Shown: one piece after another, positions 36,143-48,737 of the stretch
Layout of the letters: every line of letters starts with the position of its first letter
Numbering within the stretch: position 1 is the stretch's first letter
Assembly (NCBI GenBank): GCA_014549065.1
Contig: JACDOX010000023.1
Coordinates: 1,429,980-1,493,979, forward strand
Source of the DNA: Cardinalis cardinalis
Lineage: Eukaryota; Chordata; Aves; Passeriformes; Cardinalidae
Length of the DNA stretch: 64,000 nt
Reading direction: 5' to 3'
Program-made: the position numbers and the translations under genes
The notes under the pieces: generated by a model
Told to the model about the DNA's origin: nothing
The model's database searches: none
Seen by the model: the letters and a program-made list of their open reading frames with translations, nothing else

Positions 36143-36180
36143 ACCAGATATCCAGATATAACCAGATACAGCTAGATATA
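36143..36180 (+). repeat. Short degenerate minisatellite, CCAGATA units
   Basis: About four imperfect units built on CCAGATAT or CCAGATATAA follow one another: CCAGATAT, CCAGATATAA, CCAGATACAG, CTAGATATAG. The array is too short for a classical minisatellite but clearly periodic at 8-10 bases. Each unit contains AGATA, a GATA-factor-like core, though most copies lack the purine that the full site needs. Confidence 0.55.
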
Positions 36181-39100
36181 GCAACTTTTCTCACAGTCAG
36201 CTGGTGTCTAGTGGCTCTTCAACACGGGAGCAATATTGCCAGGGGTTTGTATATAGTGGTAATGCTTAACAGCCAATTATCAAGTAGACAGATGGAGGCA
36301 CAATAAGGAAATTTGCAAGTATTCTTCTGATTTGGGAAATTTTATCCTCACTGTCAGGAAAACAATTTTCCTAGATGGACTTGATAGCATAAAAGCACTG
36401 TAATTTTAGTAATGTTATTTTGGACATCAGAACTTCAAAACCTAAAATGATGTGAGGTGTTGGAACAAATGTATACGCAGAGTTTGGTCTTCGTGGCTTC
36501 ACAGAATTACTCACACTTCCTTTATTTAAGAAAACAACCACATTTCTCACATCTTAAAAGTGACAGTCCTACAGTGAAAAGAAGAACTAAGTGTTCCTTG
36601 AACACCCTGTTCCCAATGCACATGCAGGGGTTAAGGGGTTCACAGCTCAGAGGAAATGGCATAGTGGCCAAAAGCTATGTGGGGAAGGTCAGCTCTGAAG
36701 CAGTTGTGAGTTTATATTCAGTGGTCATAACACTCCTTCTCTAAAACAACTTATTTAATTGTCACTACAAGGGATGAATGGCCAGATTAAGCAGCTCTTT
36801 TAGAACTGGAATTGGCTGAGTAACTTTTCATGGGTGGAACTGAACTAGAGAAATGGTCAAAAACATTTGAATGGTCTTGGCACATTTGGTACTGTGTAAC
36901 TACTGACAAAATGTAAACAATTACATGGTAACTAGAAAGCTGCATGCCAGGTTAGTAGTGTGAGAATGCCTGGGCAAATTAGACTAATGACTGTATGGGA
37001 CACATTCTGGTACAGCTCCCACTAGTCATCNGAGCATGTTTGATGGGAATGTGATGTGTCTGGAAGCTTGAGCAAACACAGTCTGACCCAAGTGCTCATC
37101 CTGTTAGTAGAAAAGACTCCCAGAGTCGTACTATCCTGATCCAGTTTTCTGTGTGTTCATGCATCCTGTTTTCCGAGGCATGAAGCTGCAATGACCAGTC
37201 CCTTGCAGTCAGTTCAAAGACAGGATAAACATACGTTTGGAGGAATTTGCAGAAGCTATCAGGTGCTCAATACTTTTGATGTCATTAGCATTTTGTGAAG
37301 ATCCAACCTAGGGCTAAGTCTACCAGAGAATTTATCCAGAAAAGATGTACTATACTGTGCCAAGGACCATGACTGGGTACCTCGGGATGGAATGTACAGA
37401 ACTCTGCATATACCAAGGAAGAACCTGTTAGTGGGTAGGAATTGTTTGGAGGAAAGGTGGACTTAGCTCACTTTACCATTTTCTGCATTCAGATTGCAGT
37501 TCAGCCTCCTTTATCTTGGGTCCTCAGCCGTGAACTGAGTGGCACAGCTTGGTGCTGCATGGCTANCAGTCTGCTGTGGGTGTCCAATGTAGAAACAGCT
37601 TCCCAAAGCATTTTAGCCAGCTTTAGATTCCCNATCTGCTCCTAAAAGTACTTCCTTTTCAAAAATGGCAATTCACAGCCTACTGTCCTTTTCTCCAAGT
37701 TGTCTTTATTCCCTTTGAAACAAATCTCTCCTTCCTTGTCTTTAGTTAAGTGTATTGAATTGGTTACAGAGATAGCAGCCTCCCAGCTCAGGGACATTAG
37801 TGATTCTGATGTACTCTGCAATTTCTTTGCTCTCTAGAGTCAGTCTCTCACACTGTTGTCTCAACAATCAGTGTCATTCTTTTTTGCAGCNCTGATATTT
37901 TTCAGCTCTGCAAACTCTTACATTTTCTAGAATGATGAAAGGTTCACATAATCTGCTACCATAACAATTTATACAACATAATCCATGAGAATATACAAAA
38001 TGAAAAAGGAAAACTTAAGTCTTGTTTGTGGTCTTTTATGGTTATATGCTGAAGTACTGTAACTGGTTTTAGATACTTGTTTTAAAAAGTTGTCTAAATT
38101 TTGAGCTATGTAAGAAAATTGATGGTAGGCTTGCAAAATAAGGCCCATGGTATGCTGTTGAGATTAATTCAATCATGTTAATTCCAGGAAGTTTAAAGTA
38201 ATCTCTTATTGTCTGAAGTAGAGAGACAATGAAAATGAGATGATATTTGATTATTCTCATTAGTTAAGCAAGCAAGCAAGAAGTGGCTCGAAGCATTGTG
38301 AGGAAAAAATTAGAATTGTATACCAGGGAAAAGTTTATAAACATGAGAACTCACAGCCAAGGAAACCAGCTGACAAATGAACCTTTGGAATCAGCACTGC
38401 TAAAGATATTCAGGGCTCAGCTAGACATCCATCTATCAAAAAAGGATAAAGAAATCAGTCCAGCCACAATGTAGGNATAATACAAGAGAGTTTCCTACCA
38501 AATTTCTACCCCAAATAATGTATGATTTAGTTGAAATGGAAAAGGAAAGCACTTTGGCTTGCTAGATCTTTTACTGATAAAATTTACTTTATTGTAAATG
38601 AAGTGTGTAGGTTTTGNTCTAGTTTCAGACACACAGACTCTAGCTTAGAATGTTTTTATTTTTTTAATTTAAAAAAAAATTGATATCTTTAGAATAAAAA
38701 AAAATCTCTTAGAATGAAAAATTGTTTCTCAACATCTTTTTTCACAGCAATTTTCCAGATGTGGTCAGATTACTCATACCAAGCCTGAGGAAAAACTGTC
38801 AGTAAGGTATTTATTTTTTTTGCAGGCTTAATTAGAGGTATGAAGGCTGGTAAGACTGGAGGGTTGGGATAATAAGGTTATAAAGGCATGGTTAGCTTTT
38901 TACNTCTCTGTCAAAACTTCCAATACAGGCCAAGAGGGATATTTCCCATTCATTACTCTGAGTTACTGCTCAGATGGGTGGTAATGACCTACTTCTAGTG
39001 GGTAGGCAGGCAACACTCACACAGTGGAGAGTTCAAGAGTAAACTGAGCTGGCAGACTGAGACTACTGCTCATCAAAAGCTGGGGTTCAGATTTTTAAGC

Positions 39101-39371
39101 ATGTCTTGACATTCAAGCAGTTGCCTCTTGCAGTTTTGAGGAGTTTGAAAGCAGTCACCTTCAGCNGAAGTAAGCACAGTTAAGACACCTAAGCTCTTTA
39201 CAGAAAGCTAAGTACACATTTATCTGAAACACTGAACACCTTCAAAATTGTAACCTAGCACNCTCACCAAGTTTTCCATGGAAGTCTGATTCACCACTTT
39301 TCCATGCAGGCTCAGTAAGTGTCTGATTGCCCCATTGTTTATCCCAGCACATGCTCTAAAGGGGAAGATGG

Positions 39372-39382
39372 ATGGCGGCGCG
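39372..39382 (+). promoter_or_regulatory. Isolated YY1-like site in a CpG-dense spot
   Basis: ATGGCGGC (39372-39379) is the core of the YY1 motif and runs directly into GCGC, giving four CpG in about ten bases. The surrounding kilobase has almost none. YY1 sites of this kind are typical of promoters and some retroelement 5' ends. Nothing else here looks like either. Confidence 0.22.
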
Positions 39383-42300
39383 CTGACTTTCAAGTGNGCT
39401 GCTGCAAGCACAGTCTCCTTTCAGGGCAATGTCTCCCAAAGCATCAGTCATATCAGAGAGACCAGCCTGGCAGAGAGATGAAGCAGATACAGTTTTAAAG
39501 AGGCTGTTTCAGAAATAGAATTAGATTTAAATAACAAATGAAGCCTCAGACTGAGTACTGAGTTTCTACAGATGTAACACAGAATTCAATATTTTCAAGC
39601 CATAAATACCTTGCATTCCCTAATTTATNCTGTAAAAATTAGTGCTAATTTCTAAGATATGCTCTAGAGTTGATCAAAAGCAAGTCTGCCATGTTATCAC
39701 TGCATTATGAAAATGTCACATGATGTAGGGAAGGGAAGTATGAATATCTGCTATCTGATGTATATGACTGAAAAGGGAAATCACAGAGTGAAATCATCAA
39801 GCCACATTAGCCAAAGAGAACAGATAAGTAAGGGTATAACACTGGAACTGTAAACAATCAAGCAGAGATTACACTTGTGTGGAATTGTGCATGTTTTTGT
39901 AGAAGTGACCTAAAATCTTGGCAGTAGAAAATTTTAAAAATCTGGCATTGCTTATCAAAGAAAATTTTCAAAATGCTGTNTGGATAGGATAATAATCATT
40001 AACATGTATTAAAAGAATGCTATTTTTGGGTGTCACCTGAAACTTCCCTACAAATGACACAACTTAGAAGCAAGGAAATTAATTGTCCTGGGCTCTGATT
40101 TGGCTCAGGTACATGTGTGCATTTTCTGCCCTCCCACCCAGCTTCTTGCCACAGCTATGATGGNATCCCCAGCTGTGTCCCACAGCTCTCACTGCTGCCC
40201 TGCCAGCCTGGCCTGGCACCCAGCACAGCCTTCTCAACCAACACAGGCAGCAGCTCAGGCATGTGCTGNTCACCTCCTCTCCCTTCCCTTTCGAATGCTT
40301 CTGTGAAACCACGTGTGCTTGAGTTTGTAAATATGGACACCAGATAAAACTCTAGAAGCATTCACCATCAGAAAACTTGCCTTTAAATGTGTCAGAGTCT
40401 CTATCTGCTGTGCTCCTTCCCCCTCCACCACTGGGAAACCACAATGACAGGAAGAGTGCACCATTTCCTCCAAAGAGACCCATTGCTGCTAGATTCTGCT
40501 CTTTCAGAGTGCACGCACTTTCAGCTGCACAAAATGGGGGACTGACCTGAACATTTTAAGTCAATGAAATAGGACATTTTGGTAGAAGAAACAGTCAAAT
40601 TAGGTTATCACAAAACAAGAGCTTTTATAGTTGACTGTTCAGGCAGTGCTGCTGACTGCTGAGCTAGCTCTTAGTAAGAATGTGCAAGTTGTGCTATTTT
40701 TACTTGCTACTTGTCTAGTACTGGACTTGTTTGGAAAAATTTATTCTTGCATATAGAGGTATATATCTGGCAGCAAGAATTTAGAGGAATTTTCTGTAGC
40801 TAACAGAATTNTTACAAGAATTCATTGAGAAGGAGGAGAGAATACTGTGCCAAAGGAAGCTTTGAGTGGACTTCAGAAAAAAGGCCCAAATACATTTGAC
40901 ATTCCCCTCAAAATACTTACATTTTTGCCTATGAAAAGCACACTTCATTACCCTTGTCATGCCACTTCATAACTTCTTGTTAACCTGTTGTACTTTACCC
41001 ACTCATCTAGTTCAGTGGTTTTTATTCCCTGGTTTTCAGCCACTACCCTTTCCCCACTTTCAATCTTTGCAGTTTGCACTCAGACACCATCTGGCTTCAC
41101 CCCCGGGGTTTCCTAGACAAGGACAATCTAGTTAGCCTTGTGAAATCCAAACCTCAGGCAAAACAAAAACTGTAGAAAACTTCCACAAGACAGGCTTTCT
41201 CAGGCTGTGAGGGGCAGCTCCATTACCCGGAGAAGCTGTTAGAACAGAAATCACACCTTAAGCACCAAGATATCTTCTCATCCATCCTACTCTTTTGCCC
41301 AAACTTTTCCTTTCAATTTACTGCAAATACTTTGTGCCAGTCTTTTCTGGTCAAGAGAAAGTTTTACCACTGTGTGTGTAATTACAGAACTTCCGAGTAG
41401 AACATCATGTAAGAAACTCTCTGTAAAATGCTTGGAGTAAAGTAGATTAAGAACAGATTTACTAAAGAAATTAGGAAGTCATTCCAGTGTTCTTTTCTGT
41501 TCTAAATAACATAGTGAAAATAAATCTCTGAGGCAAGATTCTGGACAAAGTCATTCCTTTGAAAAGAGACCACAAGATTCCTGGTCTTCTTAATGGAGAA
41601 AACAGAAAGAATTGGTCTTGGTTTGGGACTCTCAAAATGCTGATCCTTTTGAACAATGTGGACAAGTACAGAATGTTGTCCAATGTATTCATCCTTGAAC
41701 AGAAAGAAATCAAATTACTCTGTGCTCTGACTGTCTCATAGGAGCAGAAAAAGAAAAGAACCCCTCCCTTTCTTTTTTATGCTTGCTATGCTCCAAAGTT
41801 TCTAAATGAATTTGTTTGGGCAAGGCATTTTGATGCATGCATCTGTTTTGCCCTGAGAAGTCATGATCCAGTTGCACAGTTCAGTGGTTTTGATCCAGAT
41901 ATTCTTTTATTTCAGGTTTTGGAAATCTAAAGTCAGTAGGCAAATGCATATCTCTATAGGTGCATTTCACTAGTGATGGCCACAGAGTGAAGACTGAGGT
42001 AGGTTCTTCACAGTAACACAGCCATACCAACTTCTAACTTTCTTCTTGNAACCACCCAACTTCAAGCTCATTTTTCATTGTTGTATTCTGTTATCTCTCC
42101 TGACTTGACAGTTGCTCCTGTGTGTCTTCACAGGAAGAATGCACATCACAGTCCTGCTCTGACAACATGGGCCCAGGNCAATGAAGAAGAGCAATTTTTC
42201 CTTTATTGTAAACTGCAAAAAGGTAAAAATGCAATCACCCCTTTATCTGTTTGGTAGTCAGAGGATTGAAGGGGAGAGCATATGAAACAGTAGCTGGGTA

Positions 42301-45300
42301 CCAGTGATATAGATGTTAACTTCCAATCTTGTTGAATGTCCTGTGAAAAGCAGGTTATGTTGCTGTCTGCCCTCAATAGGACTGAGGTTGCATCATATTT
42401 AGATGATAACAGACTCTCATGTAAGAAGTAGGTAGCATATTAAATACTCTTTTTTGCTTTACAGTGTTCCCCATTGAAAACCACAATTTCACTTTGGTTT
42501 GATGAGCATGCTGTGATGCCATTGTGGTAGGTCTACCTTTTGAAATGATTCAAGAGTAGAAGTAGACCGTGTACTGTTAGCAGGGAGCAATGTCTGATAC
42601 CAATTANTTCACATTGTGCAGTCTAGAACTGGGTTTTTGTTATATTTTGAGGTTTCTTCTTAAATGGTGGCCTTTCCAGTCAGCAGATATAAGTCTTGCC
42701 ATTGTTCATGTGTCAGTTAACAAGCTCAGTTATTTATAAATGATCTTAGAAGGGAGAACTTTAAAGGATGTGAGATATAAATCAGCAATCTCTGTTTCTA
42801 ATCACAGTGGATGCACAGGTTCCTTTTCAGCTGCAATGAAGAAGTTTGGAGCTGGAGACTACAAATATTTGAAGTAATTTTGATGTTAATTTTCCAAATT
42901 TCCAAGGTATCTAAGATGTGGTTAATAATAATAGCAGGCGTTGCCTGTTTCTCCCAGCATGTGGCATGAAAGTGGTGTGGTCACAGAGCTATGCATTATT
43001 TACATGGTGTCAACATGTCAGCAAGTGGTATGGCAGCAAGCCAGATTAAATCACTTCTGATTTTAAATACAGGACACTGAATAATAACGTTGTGTCACAC
43101 TTGAGGACACTGGAATCTGGCAAATCAGCAGCAGCTCTGCGTGTCAAGCTCATTTGGATGGCTTCCCTTCCAGAATGATCACAAAATCAAACTCAAGGTT
43201 CAAGGAAACTGTACAAAGTTGGCATTTTTTTATTTCCTTCCAAAGCAAAACATTGTACCCAGCAAACAGACACTTTTTGTTTGCTTTCTATAAAGATGGT
43301 CACAAGGTCACTGCCCTCATGCAGCAATGTTTGCACCTGAGAATGGGTANTGGTGCCTGCATGGTGCATGTTTGCCATTAATCTTTGTTGTCTCTGTAAG
43401 GGGCAAGTCTGGTATGGTTACATTCATCCATTAGTTTTTTGCAGAATCTACTGCAACAGGCCCACCCTCTCCAACAGGAAGGGTATTTTTAAGAGGCAAT
43501 CACATCATGAAGGATAGGGGCTTTAAGGGTTTGAGGTCTCCCAAGAAAATCTTGGNTGCTATTCTCAACCATTTCTTCTGCACCAGCTCTNATTTCTGTA
43601 TAACCCCTGGAGCTGGTTCACCTGGCCAGCTGGTAGGAAACCAATTCAGCAAAATAAAANCATGGATGGCTTTTTGTTAGTTTAGTAATCCAATTACATT
43701 CATCAAGGAGCCATGTGAAAATCAGGAAGTGGAAGGGAAGGAATGGGTCTGCATGTCAGGGAAGAAAGGATGCAAGGGAAGTGAGGGGAGCAGAACTGTT
43801 AGATGAATTTTACCATATTATGAAATCTCACCCTAGAATATTTAATGGAGGGGGAGGGACCTTTTAGAAGGTTAAAAGAAGCATCCAAAATACTGGGATT
43901 CATTTTGCCTTGTCACCATAATACCCTTTTTATGAAGCTAGAAATATGTATGCTCATAAAAACCCTTTGCTATTTTTTATTTTAAAATATAATGCAACCA
44001 TTGGAGGCTGTGCACAGTTCTTTCAAGTTAAATGCTTAGTTCAACATTCCACTTCCATTTCCTGGTAGAAAATGTTTTATATGAAAGCAACTTTAACCTT
44101 TCAGAAGGGTTCATTTANTGTTACGTTTGGTATCAGCTTTCCAAAAAATGCAGTCTGTGTTTGGCATATTACAGATTCTGGTTTTAATAGTGGTTTAGGG
44201 GAAAAAAAAAGTCATATGGCATAATTCAGAAATAAAATACTGCAAGAGAATTCTCTCTATACATGAATGCACCCCATGAGCGAGTGGTTTAAAGTCAGTT
44301 TGATCACTTAAAGCCAAGACATGGGCTCAAGCTATCTATGAACCAGCTGGTAACAAATAACACATTCAACTCTCAGTCACAGGAAACTGTTAGTTTGCCT
44401 TTTTATAGACAACTACAGCTCTACAGCTCCTGAAACACAAGGGAATATCATACGAACTTGGAAAGAATTGAACACCTACCATATGCACATAAAGAAGGGC
44501 AATAAAGATGAAAGGCCAGAACTGAGCTTTAATTTCTATTTTTCTTCTTTTGATTTATCATCTGCTTCTGCATTGCTCCAATTTTCTTTGGCCTAAAATT
44601 AGGGAGGAGATGCTTGAATTGCTTAGTTTGATCAAATCAATCTAACCGATGGAAACTAAGGCTTCCATCTCACCAGTGTAACAGATGCTAAACATGGAAC
44701 TTTAAAGTACATTATTGTTTTCTTTATGTCTCTATTGTGCATTCATTTCTGAAGTGCTGATTGCTATAACAATCCCCTGCAGTGGGCAGTTCCTGGCCAT
44801 GGGTTGCTGTGGTCATGGTGAGATGGGCGTTGAGCTGGTAGAGCTGTATCAAGGTGACTCTGAACTAGAGTGAGGGCTGGCCTCTTGGGTGCAGGGCCAT
44901 AGAAACAGATCTGAGTCTCCTTTGGGACCTCAGCAGCTCCTCTGCAAGCGCTTCAGGACTATGTCAGCTGTCAGGTTGGCTCAGGAGTCACTGCACCATG
45001 GTTCCTTGCCACGTACNAATGTATTCTGGGAGTTATCCTCCACGGGAATTCTGCTGTCAATAACCACTTCTTACAGAAGAAAAGGACCTTCAGACAGGCC
45101 TGGCCATGAGTGAGACAATAAAGGCTAATCCTCTGTGCTGCTGAGCCTCAGCTTCTAATAAAGGACTCAGAACTTGTAAGCATAAAGCTTCAAAGTAAGT
45201 ACAGATCTGCAGAGGGAGGGCAGATAAGGGGGCTGTAGCCCACCCATCAAGACCACCTGGTCTTAATAAATGGTAGCAGTCAGCCTTTGTGCCANATGCT

Positions 45301-46800
45301 CTTTCCATATCCTACCCTTCTTCCAGGGAGTGAGATTTCCAAGAATGCTGCTGGCAATGTGTGTGTCAAAGTCGGGCACACCGCAGTCTGCCAGTCACAC
45401 ACAATGGTTCTTGTCACCCCTGGAACTGCAGCTGCTGAATCTGACCATGATGCTCAGAAGCTGAACCCTAGTTAAATAACACTTAGGATATTCAATATCT
45501 GATGATGGATGCACGTCCAATACTTTGAAGATGGAAAGATCTGCAAAAATGCAGACTATTATTTTATCTGGAAATGTGTTCTGGGGCATCCCAAAGAGTA
45601 TTCACATTTCTTATTCCTTTTTTGTGCATGTGCAGCTCTCGTGAACTTTCAGCTGTGAATCCGTATGGGAATAATTTCATTGTGAGAAGGCGGCTTCCAT
45701 TCTATCCTAAATAAAAACTGCATGAAAATTACAGAAAGCTACAGAAGAAAGTACCAGTCATTGTTTGAAAGCATTGTGGCCTATGGAGATGGAAAACAGA
45801 ACATGGATTTGCCTCCAAATTTCATAAGCTTCTAGAAACATGAATGAATGAGAAACAAATGCAAAAATTTGCTTAAAAATTTTAAATCTCCAAACCTTAT
45901 TGCTTTTACAATGAACATACCTGGCAAAAAGGGTTAATTATCTTGAGTATCAGTGTTTAAACAGGTAGTGCTATTCCCAGTATTTTTTGGTTGCCAGCTA
46001 GATTAGTGTTACTCCTCAGTTGCTAACAATGAAGTTATCAGCCACTGGAACAAATTATGAAGAGGAGCAATGAGCTTACCGTTTCTTGAAGTCTGCAGAC
46101 TGAGAGGGGTTGCTATGCCTCAGCACACTATGGACACACAGCTGGGTGAAATTACATTGTTGTGCTACAGAGAAGTACATGAAATATCCTATGTGGTCCT
46201 TTCTAGCTTTAAGAGCCATGGTCTCTGATTTCAGAAAGACCTTACAAAGAACTCTTAGAAGTAGTGATAACCAGAGCACTAATCTGAATGCATCTTCTGA
46301 TTTTGGGTTGATTACGCCAAAGCATTAGAAAAATTACAGATTGTAATGTTTCTATGTGTTTCTGTCACAAAACGTCATATTACTAGCATTATTTTACAAT
46401 ATTGGAAATTTGGTTTTGGGGACTAAAGAGACCCTTCCTCTTGCCAGAAGAGCAGAATGTACTTTAGCTCATGAAAGTGTGTATAAACAAGTAAGCATGC
46501 AGGCTGCTCTTTCCTGACCCGATTTATTGCCGTCAATAAAATCAATAAACTAGGCTCACTTGGTGAAATAAAAGACATCTCATGAAGAAAATCTGAGGAT
46601 ATTTCTCATTATTGTAGATGATTTTTAATCTAAACTTCCATTTTCTTCTCCTTGTAGGATAACCTAGCACACTGTTTAAAAGAAGATTTTTTTTCCTATA
46701 ACAGTCCTGCAGTTGAAAAAAGTTTTTTTACCCCCTCCAGATTTCAAGAATTTTGGGACATCAGGACTTCAGAAGCCTGAATTCAGTCGGCCAGCTGGAA

Positions 46801-46896
46801 GTTTGATAAGGATGTGCCTGACTGAACAGCTGGACATGAGAATAACTAGTTTGATAAGGATGTGCCTGACTGAACAGCTGGACATGAGAAGAACTA
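46801..46896 (+). repeat. 48-bp tandem duplication
   Basis: Two direct copies, 46801-46848 and 46849-46896, each start GTTTGATAAGGATGTGCC and differ at one base (T or G near the end of the unit). The 48-base period is a multiple of three, so a 76-codon + strand frame (46713-46943) reads through as a 16-residue repeat. The frame has no family resemblance and I do not take it as coding. High identity points to a recent duplication. Confidence 0.95.
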
Positions 46897-48582
46897 GTTC
46901 TTCAATGCTGAGTGGGTTTGGCAGCACAGCTAGGACTGCATAGTTGGGATGTCCTTGGTAATCCTAGAAGAACTGAAAAAACATCATGGTACAGCTTTTC
47001 AACCATTTCAGAGAAAGTTGATTATTTTGTATCCAAACTAGATATGCATAGTTCCAGAGGTAGTTGTTAAGGTTTTAGATTGTAGTCAGTGGTGAGTTAC
47101 CTTTGTGTCTGTGTCTAAACTCACTTATTGGCCATCTCCTTCTAGATATGTAAGTTGTGCCTAAATAAATATCTCAGCTGTCCCTCAGGTGCGGGGCTCT
47201 CATCAAGGCTTGCTTTAGCCAACAGACTCTGTCAGTCAGATGCAGTGATGGGACCACAATATGAAAGAACCCAGAGGAAATTTGATAGTTTGTCCTATAG
47301 AAGCACTCAGATTGCTTTATCAAGCAGTCTTTTCTGGTCTTAAGTTTGATAAATTTATAACCTGAGCTGATTCAAATAAGTTCAACTTTCTTTTGTTACT
47401 GTACTTTGTGCTTTTCTGAGAAGATGATTGGAAAAGATGGATGCTGAAGAGGAGGAGTTCAACATCTAACTGATCTTAAATTTTTCAAATATATTATCCT
47501 TTTAAGAAACCTCACAANGCAGTTTGCCATAATAGTTCCAGCATCAACAGTCACTAATCTATTTTCCATGCACAGGCCATAGTAAAATATAGATGTATAT
47601 ATTTAATGCTTTGATTTCATTAATCAAAAAGAACAGTTGGGGCTGTTTTGGTTGAAGTAACTCCTCCATTTTAGTCCCCTAAGGGCTAACTGTGTAATTT
47701 TTGTCCAAAAAAAGCATGATAATATAAAAGAAGTTAAAAAGNTCTCTAAACATTTTAAAGGTTGGAGAACTAGACTATATTTCCATTCATCAAGGGGATT
47801 CTCAAAAGTAAGTTTTGAGCTGCACTGCAAGGAAACTGGGAAGAGCTTGAACTGCTAATGTTCCCTTTGCTGTGTGAGTACACAGAACAGTTTTCTTGTC
47901 CTACAAGTATTCTGTTGATTTTGAAATTTTAGGCCTGGCATGGGACTCAGTGAATATATGAGTGACTTAAGAAACAAACAAATGTGTTTCATTTTAATGG
48001 AGATCTCTTTTTTTCTTTTTTTAACCTTTTAATATAAACAAAATTAAGTTTCAACAGGAAAAGATGCCTTCAACCGCAAACCCAAGAGTTTTTGTTTTAA
48101 AAATGTTGAAATGACATATTTCTAGAATTTCAAAATGTGATGCTTTTCCTCTTTTTTTCTTTTTTTTTTTTTTTTTTCTTTGAGGACAGGAAGTTCTTCT
48201 GGGAATAATTTCAGTTTTGATGAATTGTCAATTGTGATCATGTCTCTTCTTATGAAAACCCTGTGTTCACTTCCAACTCTAAACCCAGGCTCCCAATACT
48301 TTCCAGAAGTCTAAGGTATGGCCACCTTAGTTGCTTTACTGATGCATTATAACGAAACATAGATTTTGGGCAGCTGTCTTTATTCACTGGTGATATAAGA
48401 CAACAGTGAGAGTGGTCTGGTATTATTTGAGATTCCTCTTTCTCTACATCTGCTTGAGATTGGAATAGTTCTGTGGTTTGTGTTCCTAAGTTCCACATAT
48501 ATGGTGTTTCATGTCAATTTTTGGTTCACAATTTGTAAACAAGTAGATAAAAGTTACATGTGTGCTAGAAATTACTTTCTTT
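46897..48582. other. Unique non-coding sequence, no gene seen
   Basis: AT-rich sequence ending in a T-rich tract (48152-48181) about 400 bp before a CR1 fragment. No exon, RNA gene or other repeat is recognisable. Confidence 0.5.
48152..48181. repeat. Poly-T tract with C interruptions
   Basis: Thirty bases of T broken only by single C. It is low-complexity sequence and could be an A tail on the - strand, but no element body is evident. Confidence 0.85.
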
Positions 48583-48737
48583 AACAGGCTCCCCAGGGAG
48601 CCATGGCCTGACAGAATTCAAGAAGCATTTGGACAATACTCTCAGGCATGTGCTGACTCTTGGGCCCTGTGCAGGGCTAAGAGTTGGATTGGATGATCCT
48701 TGTGGATCTCTTCTAACCCAGCTTATTCTGTGATTCC
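48583..48737 (+). mobile_element. CR1 retroposon 3' end, about 155 bp
   Basis: The fragment carries the last part of CR1 in order: AACAGGCTCCCCAGGGAG, CCTGACAGAATTCAAGAAGC, a TTTGGACAATACTCTCAGGC block, GGCCCTGTGCAGGGC, GTTGGATTGGATGATCCTTG, and the terminal TTCTGTGATTC. It is a strongly 5'-truncated copy of a subfamily close to that at 11351-11954, which shares the same phrases. It has no coding capacity. Confidence 0.92.

Larger units (their letters stand above)
33697..46800. other. Long unique non-coding stretch, no gene seen
   Basis: More than 13 kb with no credible exon. Minor items are listed separately: a T-rich tract at 34294-34352, a short GATA-like minisatellite at 36143-36180 and an isolated CpG-dense YY1-type site at 39372-39382. 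Three other small items occur. TAATTAATTAATT-like sequence lies at about 35246-35255, a short AAGC run at 38266-38280, and a 12-base palindrome GATGCATGCATC at 41832-41843. The 40080-40300 interval is GC-richer and CT-rich without a recognised family. Confidence 0.5.

Noticed and set aside
36143..36180. GATA-factor binding cluster
   Set aside because: The AGATA cores are a by-product of the periodic minisatellite, and most lack the last purine of the full site.
38283..38474. 63-codon + strand frame with a protein-like look
   Set aside because: The charged, helix-like composition drew attention, but I cannot match it to any family, it is short, and the upstream AAGC run gives no promoter or splice context.
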